A DNA stretch of 30,469 nucleotides from an uncultured Eubacteriales bacterium (lineage in GTDB: Bacteria > Bacillota > Clostridia > Oscillospirales > Acutalibacteraceae). The position numbers and the translations under genes were made by a program. The notes below the pieces were generated by a model, which did not search any database, was not told the origin of the DNA, and saw nothing but the letters and a program-made list of their open reading frames with translations. Positions 22,689 to 29,645 of the stretch are shown piece after piece. How positions within the stretch are numbered: position 1 is the stretch's first letter; each line of letters opens with the position of its first letter. The DNA lies in assembly GCA_934541115.1 (NCBI GenBank), contig CAKTDF010000023.1, forward strand, positions 1-30,469, in the 5' to 3' direction.

Positions 22689-24584
22689 TTATAAGTAGTA
22701 GTTATAAAGTCTTTGCGTTGCGTCATACCTTGCGCCGTAGCTTTCGCAGCCGATGACGACGGTGATAACGGTGTGCTTGCTTGTGGTTGCGGCAGAAATT
22801 ATTCCGGTGTAGTTGTCGTTGACTGTTCCGGTTTTCATTCCGTGGGAGTAGCGGTTGTATCGCGAACCGCCGGGAATGATCAGACCGTTGGTCGTTTTCC
22901 AGTATCTGCCGCGACCTGTCAGCGCCGTAATATATTTTCCGTAGGTGGAGGTCACACGGCTGAGCGTTTTGTTCTGAAGAACCTTTTGGGCAACAAGCAG
23001 CAGGTCATGCACGGTTGAATAGTGACCGGAGACGGGATAGCCGTGGGGATTGACGCAGTGAGTTCCCGTTGCGCCTATAGACTTCATATAGCTGTTCATA
23101 AGACCGGCAAAATAGTTTTTGGCTGCAACATATCCCATGTTGGGATTACCGGAGACCTTGCGCGCACAGTTGACGGCAATTGTATAAGCCGCGTCTCCGC
23201 CGGATGGGAGCAGCAGACCGTAAAGCAGATCGCCGAGACGGAACTTTTCACCCTGATAGATTCCGCAGCGGCTTGAAAGCGGTTCAACCATATTCAGCTC
23301 GCTGCCGACAACTATAGTTGAATCAACGCTCATATATTTGAGAGCAACAAGAGCGGTTATGAGCTTTGTTATGCTCGCCGGATAGCAGCGCTCATTCATT
23401 CTGTTGCCAAAAAGCATCTGTCCCTTTGTTACGTCATAAACGCAGGACATATAGTTCATAACCGGCGGATTGACTTTTACATTCAGCTTGACCTTGCTCT
23501 TTCCGCTTTTGACGGTGACGACTGCGCTGCCCGTGCCGACGGCGTGGAGTCTGCCTTTTTCAACCTTTAAAACCGAGGTGTTTGAGCTTGAAAGCTTTGA
23601 TGACTTTGCTCCCTTGAGCTTTACGTCAAGGTATTCACCTTTTCTGACGGTACTTTTTGAAAGGGTCGCAGTGAATTTTCCGGTCTTTCCGCGTACACGG
23701 TTTGAAAGCTCGCCGTATATGCTCTGATTTTCCGTCTTGATTATTGCGCGGACGGAAAAGTAATAGACGGTTTCGCTTTCGCCTTTGGAATAGGTGAAGC
23801 CGGTCTTTTTTGTTGTGCCGAGATATTTGAGCTTTCCGTCCTTTGAGGTTGCGGCATAAACCCTGTAACCGTCCGAGGGCTTGAGGCTGTTCCATGAAAG
23901 CTCAACCGATGAGGGCGTTTTGCTTTTTGCTTTGAGACCGGTGGGCTTTTTGGGGATAGTGTAAAAAGCGGTGACGGGAGTCATTCTTGAAAGGTTATCG
24001 TCACTCACGGCACGGATTCTGATTTTGTATCCGCTTTTTCCGTCAAGATTTTTAACGGTATAGGAGGTCTTTTTTGTCTCTGCTATGACCTTGTAATTTG
24101 AAGAACCGGTGGGGGCAAAGCAGACATAATACTTGTTTGCGTTTTTGACAGCGTTCCATGTCATTGCGAGGGAATCGGAGGTGGCTTTTTTTACTTTCAG
24201 TCCGGTGGGGGAGGAGAGCTTGGTTTTAAAAACGCGGTATTCGCTGTATTTTCCGAAAAGCTTTTCTTTGCCGTCTTTTCCCGTGAGGATATATGCTCTG
24301 GCTCTGACGGAATATGAGCTGTTCGGTTTAAGATTTTTGAACTCGTGAGACGGCTCTTTGAGGGTTTTGTAATCTGTGATTTTTCCGTCTTCAACAAGAT
24401 ATACCCGGTAGCCGTCCGCATCGGGTATCTTGTCCCATGTAACAAGAACGCTGTTGCTTTCTGCAACGATTTTGAGCTTTCCGACCTGTTGCGGTGCCGA
24501 CGCCGCAGAAACGCCGAAGCAAAGGGCGAGAAGAACAAGAAAAGCCGCGAGAACAGACAGTGAGAACGCTTTTGTTTTTTTCAT
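22689..24584 (-). CDS. Exported D-alanyl-D-alanine carboxypeptidase (S11) with three FN3 domains and an Ig-like domain
   Basis: The 631-residue protein has a signal peptide (about 1-29, ending FGVSAASA), three FN3 domains (about 35-121, 125-210, 213-300), an Ig-like domain (about 302-372) and a C-terminal S11 peptidase domain (about 376-620). The active-site Ser and Lys are in SITK (404-407) and the third motif is KTG (584-586, HGMKTGTVN). The middle SxN motif reads SGG (461-463, LLPSGGDAAYTIA), where most family members have Asn. The enzyme trims the terminal D-Ala from peptidoglycan stem peptides. Having the FN3 array before the enzyme domain is uncommon; the array may hold it to the wall. 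ATG 24584 (or 24593) is chosen because the promoter would start transcription near 24613. There is no C-terminal amphipathic anchor as in PBP5. Confidence 0.9.
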   Translation of the reverse strand: MKKTKAFSLSVLAAFLVLLALCFGVSAASAPQQVGKLKIVAESNSVLVTWDKIPDADGYRVYLVEDGKITDYKTLKEPSHEFKNLKPNSSYSVRARAYILTGKDGKEKLFGKYSEYRVFKTKLSSPTGLKVKKATSDSLAMTWNAVKNANKYYVCFAPTGSSNYKVIAETKKTSYTVKNLDGKSGYKIRIRAVSDDNLSRMTPVTAFYTIPKKPTGLKAKSKTPSSVELSWNSLKPSDGYRVYAATSKDGKLKYLGTTKKTGFTYSKGESETVYYFSVRAIIKTENQSIYGELSNRVRGKTGKFTATLSKSTVRKGEYLDVKLKGAKSSKLSSSNTSVLKVEKGRLHAVGTGSAVVTVKSGKSKVKLNVKVNPPVMNYMSCVYDVTKGQMLFGNRMNERCYPASITKLITALVALKYMSVDSTIVVGSELNMVEPLSSRCGIYQGEKFRLGDLLYGLLLPSGGDAAYTIAVNCARKVSGNPNMGYVAAKNYFAGLMNSYMKSIGATGTHCVNPHGYPVSGHYSTVHDLLLVAQKVLQNKTLSRVTSTYGKYITALTGRGRYWKTTNGLIIPGGSRYNRYSHGMKTGTVNDNYTGIISAATTSKHTVITVVIGCESYGARYDATQRLYNYYL

Positions 24585-24619
24585 TTTCAACATTCTTTCA
24601 TAAACAAGTAATTGAAAAT

Positions 24620-24649
24620 ATTCTATCACAAGACCTGCCGCATCGTCAA
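24620..24649 (-). promoter_or_regulatory. Promoter of the carboxypeptidase gene
   Basis: On the minus strand TTGACG (24649-24644) and TAGAAT (24625-24620) are separated by 18 bp. Confidence 0.65.
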
Positions 24650-24764
24650 TAAACAAAGGAAGAAAATCAATTAAATTCCGCGGGGGATTCGGTTGAAAAA
24701 AGTTGATATGAAAACACGATTCCGCAGAGGACAACAGCTTTAATGACTCCCGATATAAAGAGTA

Positions 24765-24804
24765 AGCCGGACAGCTCTGCTCACATGATCTAAGCTGTTC
24801 GGCT
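24765..24804. repeat. Inverted repeat in the gap between the carboxypeptidase and ATPase genes
   Basis: AGCCGGACAGCT (24765-24776) pairs with AGCTGTTCGGCT (24793-24804) with one G-T pair and a 16-base loop. Neither strand has a following T-run, so it is not a standard terminator. The rest of 24650-24850 shows no gene. Confidence 0.6.
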
Positions 24805-24850
24805 ACGCGATATCTGTATATATTTTTATAATTCTGTGTGCAGAAACCTT

Positions 24851-26050
24851 TTAATAATCTTTACTCAACAGAAAATCTGCAAGGTGTACGATCTTGACTC
24901 CGTTGATATTGCCTGTAGCCAGTTCGTCCGGCGTTACCACATATTTCGGGTAATGGTCTTTGATTTCAAGCAGGTTGGCAACCTCCCGGTCGGACTCCTC
25001 CGGCAGATTGCGGCACACCTGCACATAGATGCGTTCGTCCCGCCGTACTGCCACGAAGTCGATCTCCTTGGTTGCGTTTTTGCCGATATACACATCATAG
25101 CCCTTTCGCCGAAGCTCGAAGTACACGATGTTTTCCAGCATGGCGGCAACGGATTTCGGATTAAAGCCCATTATGCAGTATTTGAGAGAAGCGTCCGCAA
25201 GATAGAATTTTTCCTGCGTTTTCAGAACGGTTTTGCCCTGCATATCGTACCGCTGACAGCGATAGATAACAAAAGCCTTTTCAAGCCATTCCAAATAATT
25301 ATAGACTGCCTCCACCGAGAGGGAGCGTCCTTCGCTTTTCATAAATTTCACTATGGCGTTTGCGGAGAAAGTCTTGCCGACATTTTCTACGATATACTTC
25401 ACCACGCGGTTGAACAGGTCAAAGTTTGTGATATTGTGCCGCCTGGTGATGTCACTTGTTATAACGGAATTGTAGATTCCCTCGACGATTTGATAGGACG
25501 AACGCTCGTTAAAGTTACCGAGCGCGACGATGGGAAAACCACCCATGCGGATATACTCGTTCAAAAGCTCTTTCGGCGTGCGGCCGCTGTCCTTTTTAAA
25601 CTCCAGATATTCGGCAAAGGAGAGAGTAAAGACGGGAATGGAGATATAACGCCCCGTAAGATAGGTGGAGATTTCACCGGACATCAGCTTGGAATTGGAG
25701 CCGGTCACATAAATGTCGGTAGTGGCTTCCTCCAACAGACTGTTGACTGCCTTTTCCCAGCCAGCTATCTCCTGTACTTCGTCCAGTAGAAGATAGTAGC
25801 GCTCACTGTCGGTCATTTTCTCTTTTATATCCCGGTACATCTGCTTGGCTGTCATGCCGTCGTCCAGCTCCTCCGAAGTATAGCGCATACAGATAACGTG
25901 GTCTGCCTCAATGCCGCTGTCGAGCAGGTCGTCTTTCAGCATATCTAAAATGGTTGATTTTCCGCAGCGACGGATTCCGGCAAGAATCTTCACCAACGGA
26001 ACATCACGATAGGTTTTAAGTATATCCAAATAGTAGGGTCTAACGATCAT
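24851..26050 (-). CDS. AAA-type ATPase with C-terminal DUF4143 domain
   Basis: The 399-residue protein has an AAA_14 ATPase domain (about 15-150) with a Walker A variant GIRRCGKST, a Walker B YYLLLDEVQE and the sensor segment DIYVTGSNSKLMSGEISTYL. The typical SIPVFTLSFAEYLEF link follows. The C-terminal DUF4143 part (about 195-370) ends with a nuclease-like EIDFVAVRRDERIYVQVC segment. Such proteins are common, often several per genome, and their function is unresolved; suggestions include regulation and mobile-element or toxin-like roles. AAGGAGG is 7 bases before ATG 26050. It is a monocistronic unit with a strong promoter and an operator-like repeat upstream. It stands just outside the integrative element boundary (tRNA remnant at 26190). 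Confidence 0.9.
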   Translation of the reverse strand: MIVRPYYLDILKTYRDVPLVKILAGIRRCGKSTILDMLKDDLLDSGIEADHVICMRYTSEELDDGMTAKQMYRDIKEKMTDSERYYLLLDEVQEIAGWEKAVNSLLEEATTDIYVTGSNSKLMSGEISTYLTGRYISIPVFTLSFAEYLEFKKDSGRTPKELLNEYIRMGGFPIVALGNFNERSSYQIVEGIYNSVITSDITRRHNITNFDLFNRVVKYIVENVGKTFSANAIVKFMKSEGRSLSVEAVYNYLEWLEKAFVIYRCQRYDMQGKTVLKTQEKFYLADASLKYCIMGFNPKSVAAMLENIVYFELRRKGYDVYIGKNATKEIDFVAVRRDERIYVQVCRNLPEESDREVANLLEIKDHYPKYVVTPDELATGNINGVKIVHLADFLLSKDY

Positions 26051-26070
26051 AGTATCGCCTCCTTGCTGTT

Positions 26071-26127
26071 AGTATAGCCAAAAACAGTCTTTCGGTCAAC
26101 AGTTTTTACTGAAATTACAGAAAAACT
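26071..26127 (-). promoter_or_regulatory. Promoter of the ATPase gene with an upstream inverted repeat
   Basis: On the minus strand TTGACC (26099-26094) and TATACT (26076-26071) are separated by 17 bp. Directly upstream of the -35 box AGTTTTT-A-CTG is mirrored by CAG-AAAAACT around AAATTA (26101-26127), a possible regulator site. Confidence 0.65.
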
Positions 26128-26162
26128 TCCTGTATATCACAGCTTTTTAACTAAGGAGGCAC

Positions 26163-26185
26163 AAAAAAACCGCCGTACGGCAGTT
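26163..26185 (-). terminator. Native terminator of the split tRNA gene
   Basis: On the minus strand AAC-GCCG-TA-CGGC-GTT forms a hairpin followed by TTTTTTT, beginning 4 bases after the CCA end of the tRNA remnant. Its retention shows that the left side is the original chromosome. Confidence 0.8.
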
Positions 26186-26189
26186 CTTT

Positions 26190-26233
26190 TGGCACCCCCT
26201 GCGAGAATCGAACTCACAACTAACCCTTAGGAG
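26190..26233 (-). pseudogene. 3' part of a tRNA gene (best fit tRNA-Arg, anticodon CCU): element attachment site
   Basis: Read on the minus strand from 26233: CTCCTAA (anticodon loop with CCT), GGGTT (3' half of the anticodon stem), AGTT (variable loop), GTGAG-TTCGATT-CTCGC (complete T arm), AGGGGGT (3' acceptor strand), G and CCA. The 5' half is missing: no ACCCCCT acceptor strand or D arm lies upstream, and the bases before the loop (GGTCA) do not pair with GGGTT. This is the duplicated 3' end left where an integrative element inserted in a tRNA. The complete tRNA should be restored at the far, right-hand end of the element. Confidence 0.8.
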
Positions 26234-26522
26234 TGACCTCAGCATACAGTTGTTGAGTCACTTCCTATGCCCGATAACCCCGTATTTTCAAGGCTTTTTC
26301 GCACTTTAAGTGTTAAGCCGTGTTGCGGAATTACTGCTAATTTCACCCCGTTTTCAACTGTATGATTAGACGGGAATTAGCACGGAGTTCGGTCTTTGGG
26401 AAACGGTCAAATTGCTCACGAATGCGTGCATTTAATCGCTTGTCACTCGGTTTGTTATCGAGTACCGAGGATTAGCATAAATATATTATAGTCGATTTCT
26501 GTGAAAAATTCAACACAATAAA
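26234..26522. other. Element end between the attachment site and the integrase gene
   Basis: No gene is visible. GGAGTGACCTCA (26230-26241) is mirrored by TGAGTCACTTCC at about 26254-26265, with an indel in each arm. Such paired short sites next to the crossover are where tyrosine integrases and excisionases commonly bind. The assignment as arm-type sites is inference. Confidence 0.45.
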
Positions 26523-26563
26523 TCAAAAAGAAAACGGCAAGACCATCGAATGATCTCGCCGTT
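26523..26563. terminator. Terminator after the integrase gene
   Basis: AACGGCAAGACCAT (26533-26546) pairs with ATGATCTCGCCGTT (26550-26563) with two mismatches. A T-run follows on the minus strand (TTTTCTTTTTG) and on the plus strand after TGCGC. Confidence 0.85.
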
Positions 26564-26581
26564 GCGCTTTTTTATTGAGTT

Positions 26582-27997
26582 TCATACGCCAAGTAGAGCC
26601 TTGAACTTTTGTAGGAACTCAGGGTTGTTTATGAGGTAATTGAGCATCGTTTCATCTGTAATACCTCCGTCTTGTGGTGACTTGCGGTCATCATCTGAAT
26701 AAGTGTTTTGCGTGTCAGGCATCAATTTCTCAGCACTACTTTCAGAGAGTTCTTTGTGCTGATAGAAGGCTTCTTCAAATCTCTGTGCGTTGAGCCGCCT
26801 GTCCTCATCTAAGATATGAGAATACACATCAGTAACCATCTTCACCTGAGCGTGTCCTGAGTCACCCTGAACGGACTTAATATCCCCACCGTTGAGTTTC
26901 AACTTGTAGGTGATACTTGTGTGTCGTAGGCTATGAAAAACTACGGGCGGCAGGTTGTTTTCTCTTATGAGTTTCTGCAAGGCACGGGTTATAATCTGAC
27001 TTTCCATCGGTCTGCCGTTTGCACTACAAAATACAAGGTTAAAATCTTGAAATTCATCTCCGAACAGTTCCTTGTATTCCTGAATTTCCTGATAGCGATT
27101 TTTGAGCATTTCTGCAACCGTTTTGGGCAAAAACACCTTTCGGGTACTTGTCTTTGTTTTTGGCTCTTTGAGAACCAAAGCGGTGTTTGTCCTCGCAAAG
27201 AAAGCAGGAAATTTGAAAACAATGCCTTTCTCGTTCAACTTCTCAAGGGCGTCACGATTAACTCGCTGAAGTTCTTTGTTGACGAATATAAAAGCCGTAC
27301 CGTTTGCTATGCTTGCATCTGAGATTTCAACACAGTCCCAAGTCAGACCGAGCATTTCGCCAATTCGCAATGAGCAGGAAAACGCAAGGTTTATCGCAAG
27401 TTTTAGTATTTCGTCATCGCACAGTTCAAGTGCCTTAAAGAGCGTGGGCGCATCCCATATATCACGAGCCTTGTGTTCCTCTTGCGGGAGTGTTGCATTG
27501 ATACAAGGGTTCTTCTGCATCAGTTCCCATTTTACCGCCTGATTAAATGCGCTACGAAGTAGTTTGTGGACTTCTCGGACTGTATGACAGGATAAATACT
27601 CCGTATTTGGCTTGCGGTTGTTTACCACCCTTGATTTGACTTTGAGCAAGTTCTGATAATACTTCTCCATCAGTCGGGTGTTCAGATCAGAGAGTTTCAC
27701 ATCTCCGATAATTGGGTTAATGTAATTGAATATTAGGCTTCGCCTTGCTTCATAGGTAGACATCGCCCAAGTGTTCACTCCGTAAATTGAAGTGTAATCC
27801 TCAAGCAACTCCTTTACAGTCTTTGCTTCGGGAATAACAAGAGTACCGGACTCTTGTTGAAACTCAACTTCCGCTTTACGCCGTTTGGCTTCAGCGTTGG
27901 TCGCAAAGGTTTCCCACTTCTGACGCTTCTCGCCTTTGTCGTCTTTGTAGGTGTAAACTACTGAATATTTGCTTTTTCTTTTTACGATAGATGCCAT
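26582..27997 (-). CDS. Tyrosine-type site-specific integrase
   Basis: The 471-residue recombinase carries out integration and excision of the element at the tRNA site. It has an N-terminal arm-binding domain (about 1-50, KYSVVYTYKDDKGEKRQKWE), a core-binding SAM-like domain (about 60-165), and a catalytic domain with Arg211 (SLRIGEMLGL), His355-x-x-Arg358 (FHSLRHTS), His382 (GHAQ) and the nucleophile Tyr392 (VYSHI). A C-terminal extension of about 70 residues follows the nucleophile. AAGGAGG precedes ATG 27997. The gene's end faces the attachment site, the usual layout for genomic islands and integrative elements. It is followed by a terminator and preceded after 14 bp by an excisionase-like gene. 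Confidence 0.95.
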   Translation of the reverse strand: MASIVKRKSKYSVVYTYKDDKGEKRQKWETFATNAEAKRRKAEVEFQQESGTLVIPEAKTVKELLEDYTSIYGVNTWAMSTYEARRSLIFNYINPIIGDVKLSDLNTRLMEKYYQNLLKVKSRVVNNRKPNTEYLSCHTVREVHKLLRSAFNQAVKWELMQKNPCINATLPQEEHKARDIWDAPTLFKALELCDDEILKLAINLAFSCSLRIGEMLGLTWDCVEISDASIANGTAFIFVNKELQRVNRDALEKLNEKGIVFKFPAFFARTNTALVLKEPKTKTSTRKVFLPKTVAEMLKNRYQEIQEYKELFGDEFQDFNLVFCSANGRPMESQIITRALQKLIRENNLPPVVFHSLRHTSITYKLKLNGGDIKSVQGDSGHAQVKMVTDVYSHILDEDRRLNAQRFEEAFYQHKELSESSAEKLMPDTQNTYSDDDRKSPQDGGITDETMLNYLINNPEFLQKFKALLGV

Positions 27998-28011
27998 ATA
28001 GCACTTCCTCC

Positions 28012-28230
28012 TTACTTAGTATTACTGTCAAGCCAAGCATCAAATTCCGACTTGGGAATTCTAACCTCTCTACCGATACGGAAACTACGAAACTTATTTG
28101 ACTTAACAAGTTTGGTAGCAGAGGAACGACATATGCCGAGAATAGCCATTATCTCTGAGAGGTTATAACTCTTTTTTCCTTTGGGAGTGCCGTTCTTCTC
28201 ATTGAGCCTCAGACAATTCTGCTCTATCAT
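28012..28230 (-). CDS. Excisionase/AlpA-like helix-turn-helix protein
   Basis: The 72-residue protein has one winged helix-turn-helix: SYNLSEIMAILGICRSSATK, then LVKSNKFRSFRIGREVRIPK and a closing SEFDAWL. This is the MerR/excisionase-type helix_turn_helix_17 pattern. Placed 14 bp before the integrase gene, it is the best candidate for the element's recombination directionality factor. AAAGGAGG is 6 bases before ATG 28230, and the start lies 32 bp inside the end of the upstream gene, suggesting translational coupling. Confidence 0.85.
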   Translation of the reverse strand: MIEQNCLRLNEKNGTPKGKKSYNLSEIMAILGICRSSATKLVKSNKFRSFRIGREVRIPKSEFDAWLDSNTK

Positions 28231-28642
28231 AGAAGTCCTCCTTTCCCTCGACTATCTTGTAGTGAGTCTGCTTTTTGAGCCATTCATTAAAAGTGACTTT
28301 GTCAATCAGCAACCGTTGGCTGCTATATTCGGTTTTTACCGACCGAAAATGTAATCTGTGTATCAGTTCATAAGCGTTTGCTTCTTTGATACCTAAGAGT
28401 TTCGCCATAGTAGGAACTGTCATAGTGCGCTTGAGCAGTTCCTTACCGGGCAATTCGCCGCTTATTTTTTTGTAGTGAAGTTGATTTGCGTACCACCTCT
28501 CAAAACTCTCTACCATTACTCTCATTTTGCCTGCGACAAATCGTGTTTCAAACTGTTCCTTGTGAACGAGCCAATACGACTCTGTTTTGCCCAAGCCGAG
28601 AGATTTACCCATCTCCATTACAGACATACTTGTTTTGCTCAT
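28199..28642 (-). CDS. Protein with two helix-turn-helix units of excisionase type
   Basis: The 147-residue protein consists of two similar halves. Residues about 5-55 (SVMEMGKSLGLGKTESYWLV, then FVAGKMRVMVESFERWY) and about 72-130 (TVPTMAKLLGIKEANAYELI, then QRLLIDKVTFNEWL) each look like one excisionase-type winged helix. It is probably a DNA-binding regulator of the element or an accessory to recombination. AAAGGAGG precedes ATG 28642. A strong hairpin (28662-28703) lies directly upstream. Its 3' end overlaps the start of the single-unit excisionase-like gene. Confidence 0.75.
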   Translation of the reverse strand: MSKTSMSVMEMGKSLGLGKTESYWLVHKEQFETRFVAGKMRVMVESFERWYANQLHYKKISGELPGKELLKRTMTVPTMAKLLGIKEANAYELIHRLHFRSVKTEYSSQRLLIDKVTFNEWLKKQTHYKIVEGKEDFYDRAELSEAQ

Positions 28643-28661
28643 TATTGAACCTCCTTTTTTT

Positions 28662-28703
28662 GAGCCATATAGCCAAGCCGCTTTGCTTGGCTATATGGTA
28701 CTC
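28662..28703. repeat. Perfect 14-bp inverted repeat before the two-unit regulator gene
   Basis: CCATATAGCCAAGC (28665-28678) and GCTTGGCTATATGG (28685-28698) are perfect complements around a 6-base loop, with outer GAG/CTC. It is followed on the minus strand by A-rich sequence and AGGAGG rather than T, so it is not an ordinary terminator. It may be an RNA processing or stabilising hairpin, or a binding site. Confidence 0.85.
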
Positions 28704-28731
28704 AAAATCGAAAGTTTTGTTAATGATGCGA

Positions 28732-28983
28732 TTAGGTGTCATCGCATACTTGACAAGAATTGCTTTTTTCATCGAGCCAAGCATCGAAACTCCTTTTTGA
28801 AATGCGAATGATACCACCGATACGAACCGTACTGAAATATCCTTTTTTCACGATAGCATAAGCAGCGTTCCGTCCTATACCGAGAATATCCTGAATTTCC
28901 GAAACGGTATAGGTTCGCTTCTCATAATAAGGTGGGTGAGCCATTGTCTGCTGATTTAAGTCAGCGACCTTATCCTCAAACAT
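28732..28983 (-). CDS. Excisionase-like helix-turn-helix protein, overlapping the MazF-type gene
   Basis: The 83-residue protein has a winged helix-turn-helix (TYTVSEIQDILGIGRNAAYA, then IVKKGYFSTVRIGGIIRISK and FDAWLDEKS). ATG 28983 is chosen over an upstream in-frame GTG because GAGGGTGG is well spaced. The start overlaps the end of the MazF-type gene by 8 bases (ATGTTTGA), so translation is likely coupled. The tail NSCQVCDDT has a CxxC pair. It may be an excisionase/regulator or, given the coupling, a partner of the toxin-like protein. Confidence 0.8.
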   Translation of the reverse strand: MFEDKVADLNQQTMAHPPYYEKRTYTVSEIQDILGIGRNAAYAIVKKGYFSTVRIGGIIRISKRSFDAWLDEKSNSCQVCDDT

Positions 28984-29557
28984 CAGAACCACCCTCGTTG
29001 TTTGTCGGGCGCTTGGTTCGCTTTGTGATTAAATAATCGTATCCGTAGCCAACCTGACACTTATCGCAAGGTTCTTTTTCAACCTGCAAGGGATCTACTC
29101 GCCTAAGAATGTTCTCCGGTATGCAGAAGAACTCGGCACGGCACTTCGGGCAAAGGCTAAGAATATATCCCGTCCTGATAGGCTTTTTCTTTCTCGTCAG
29201 TTGGAATTGATAACGGATACCGTCTTTAATTTTTGCGATTGTTTCTCCGTCATCAACTCTGCCAACGAAAGAAATCAGTTCTTCGGCTTTGTCGATAGTC
29301 CTTAATTGCTCAAGCATTACCATAGACGGTTCTTTGAGTCCACAATTCGTTTCTAACGGGATATGAGAAGCAATATCTTCTCTTTTGCGAACCGATGTAA
29401 TGACTGCCACAACAACCGTAGGACTATTGCAATTCAATTTGTTCGTTTGCACTACTAACACGGGGCGAACACCACATTGAACCGAACCTTTCATAGTGCC
29501 GAGATCGCAAGTATAAATCTCGCCCCATTTGATTTTAAATAAATCTTTTTTTTCCAT
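28976..29557 (-). CDS. MazF/PemK-family protein with C-terminal zinc-ribbon-like domain
   Basis: Residues about 8-120 form a MazF-type endoribonuclease domain: WGEIYTCDLG, GVRPVLVVQTNK and TVVVAVITS keep the family's catalytic Arg (Arg31) and Thr (Thr54), and SMVMLEQLRTIDK is the typical late strand. The C-terminal part (about 125-193) has CPKC (136-139) and CDKC (164-167), a likely four-Cys zinc ribbon not part of normal MazF proteins (about 115 residues). Such a tail could bind RNA, DNA or a partner. No MazE-like antitoxin precedes it; the preceding gene is a sigma-like protein and the following one a helix-turn-helix protein. GAGAGG is 9 bases before ATG 29557. The MazF domain assignment is firm; its function as a toxin is inference. 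Confidence 0.85.
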   Translation of the reverse strand: MEKKDLFKIKWGEIYTCDLGTMKGSVQCGVRPVLVVQTNKLNCNSPTVVVAVITSVRKREDIASHIPLETNCGLKEPSMVMLEQLRTIDKAEELISFVGRVDDGETIAKIKDGIRYQFQLTRKKKPIRTGYILSLCPKCRAEFFCIPENILRRVDPLQVEKEPCDKCQVGYGYDYLITKRTKRPTNNEGGSDV

Positions 29558-29583
29558 TTGTAATACCTCTCAATGATTTATTC

Positions 29584-29608
29584 GAAGGGATTACAAAGCA
29601 GTCCCTTC
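29584..29608. repeat. Small inverted repeat between the MazF-type and sigma-like genes
   Basis: GAAGGGA (29584-29590) and TCCCTTC (29602-29608) form 7-bp arms with an 11-base loop in the 88-bp gap between the two minus-strand genes. Confidence 0.5.
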
Positions 29609-29645
29609 ACTAATTCCCACTGAGAGAAGCCGTTTGGCAACCATT

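Noticed and set aside
24836..25789. A 317-codon plus-strand open frame opposite the DUF4143 ATPase
   Set aside because: It is antisense to a conserved ATPase with Walker motifs, has no ribosome binding site and no recognisable domain.
26190..26345. A complete tRNA gene on the minus strand
   Set aside because: Only the anticodon loop through CCA is present. No 5' acceptor strand ACCCCCT, D arm or matching 5' anticodon stem lies upstream.
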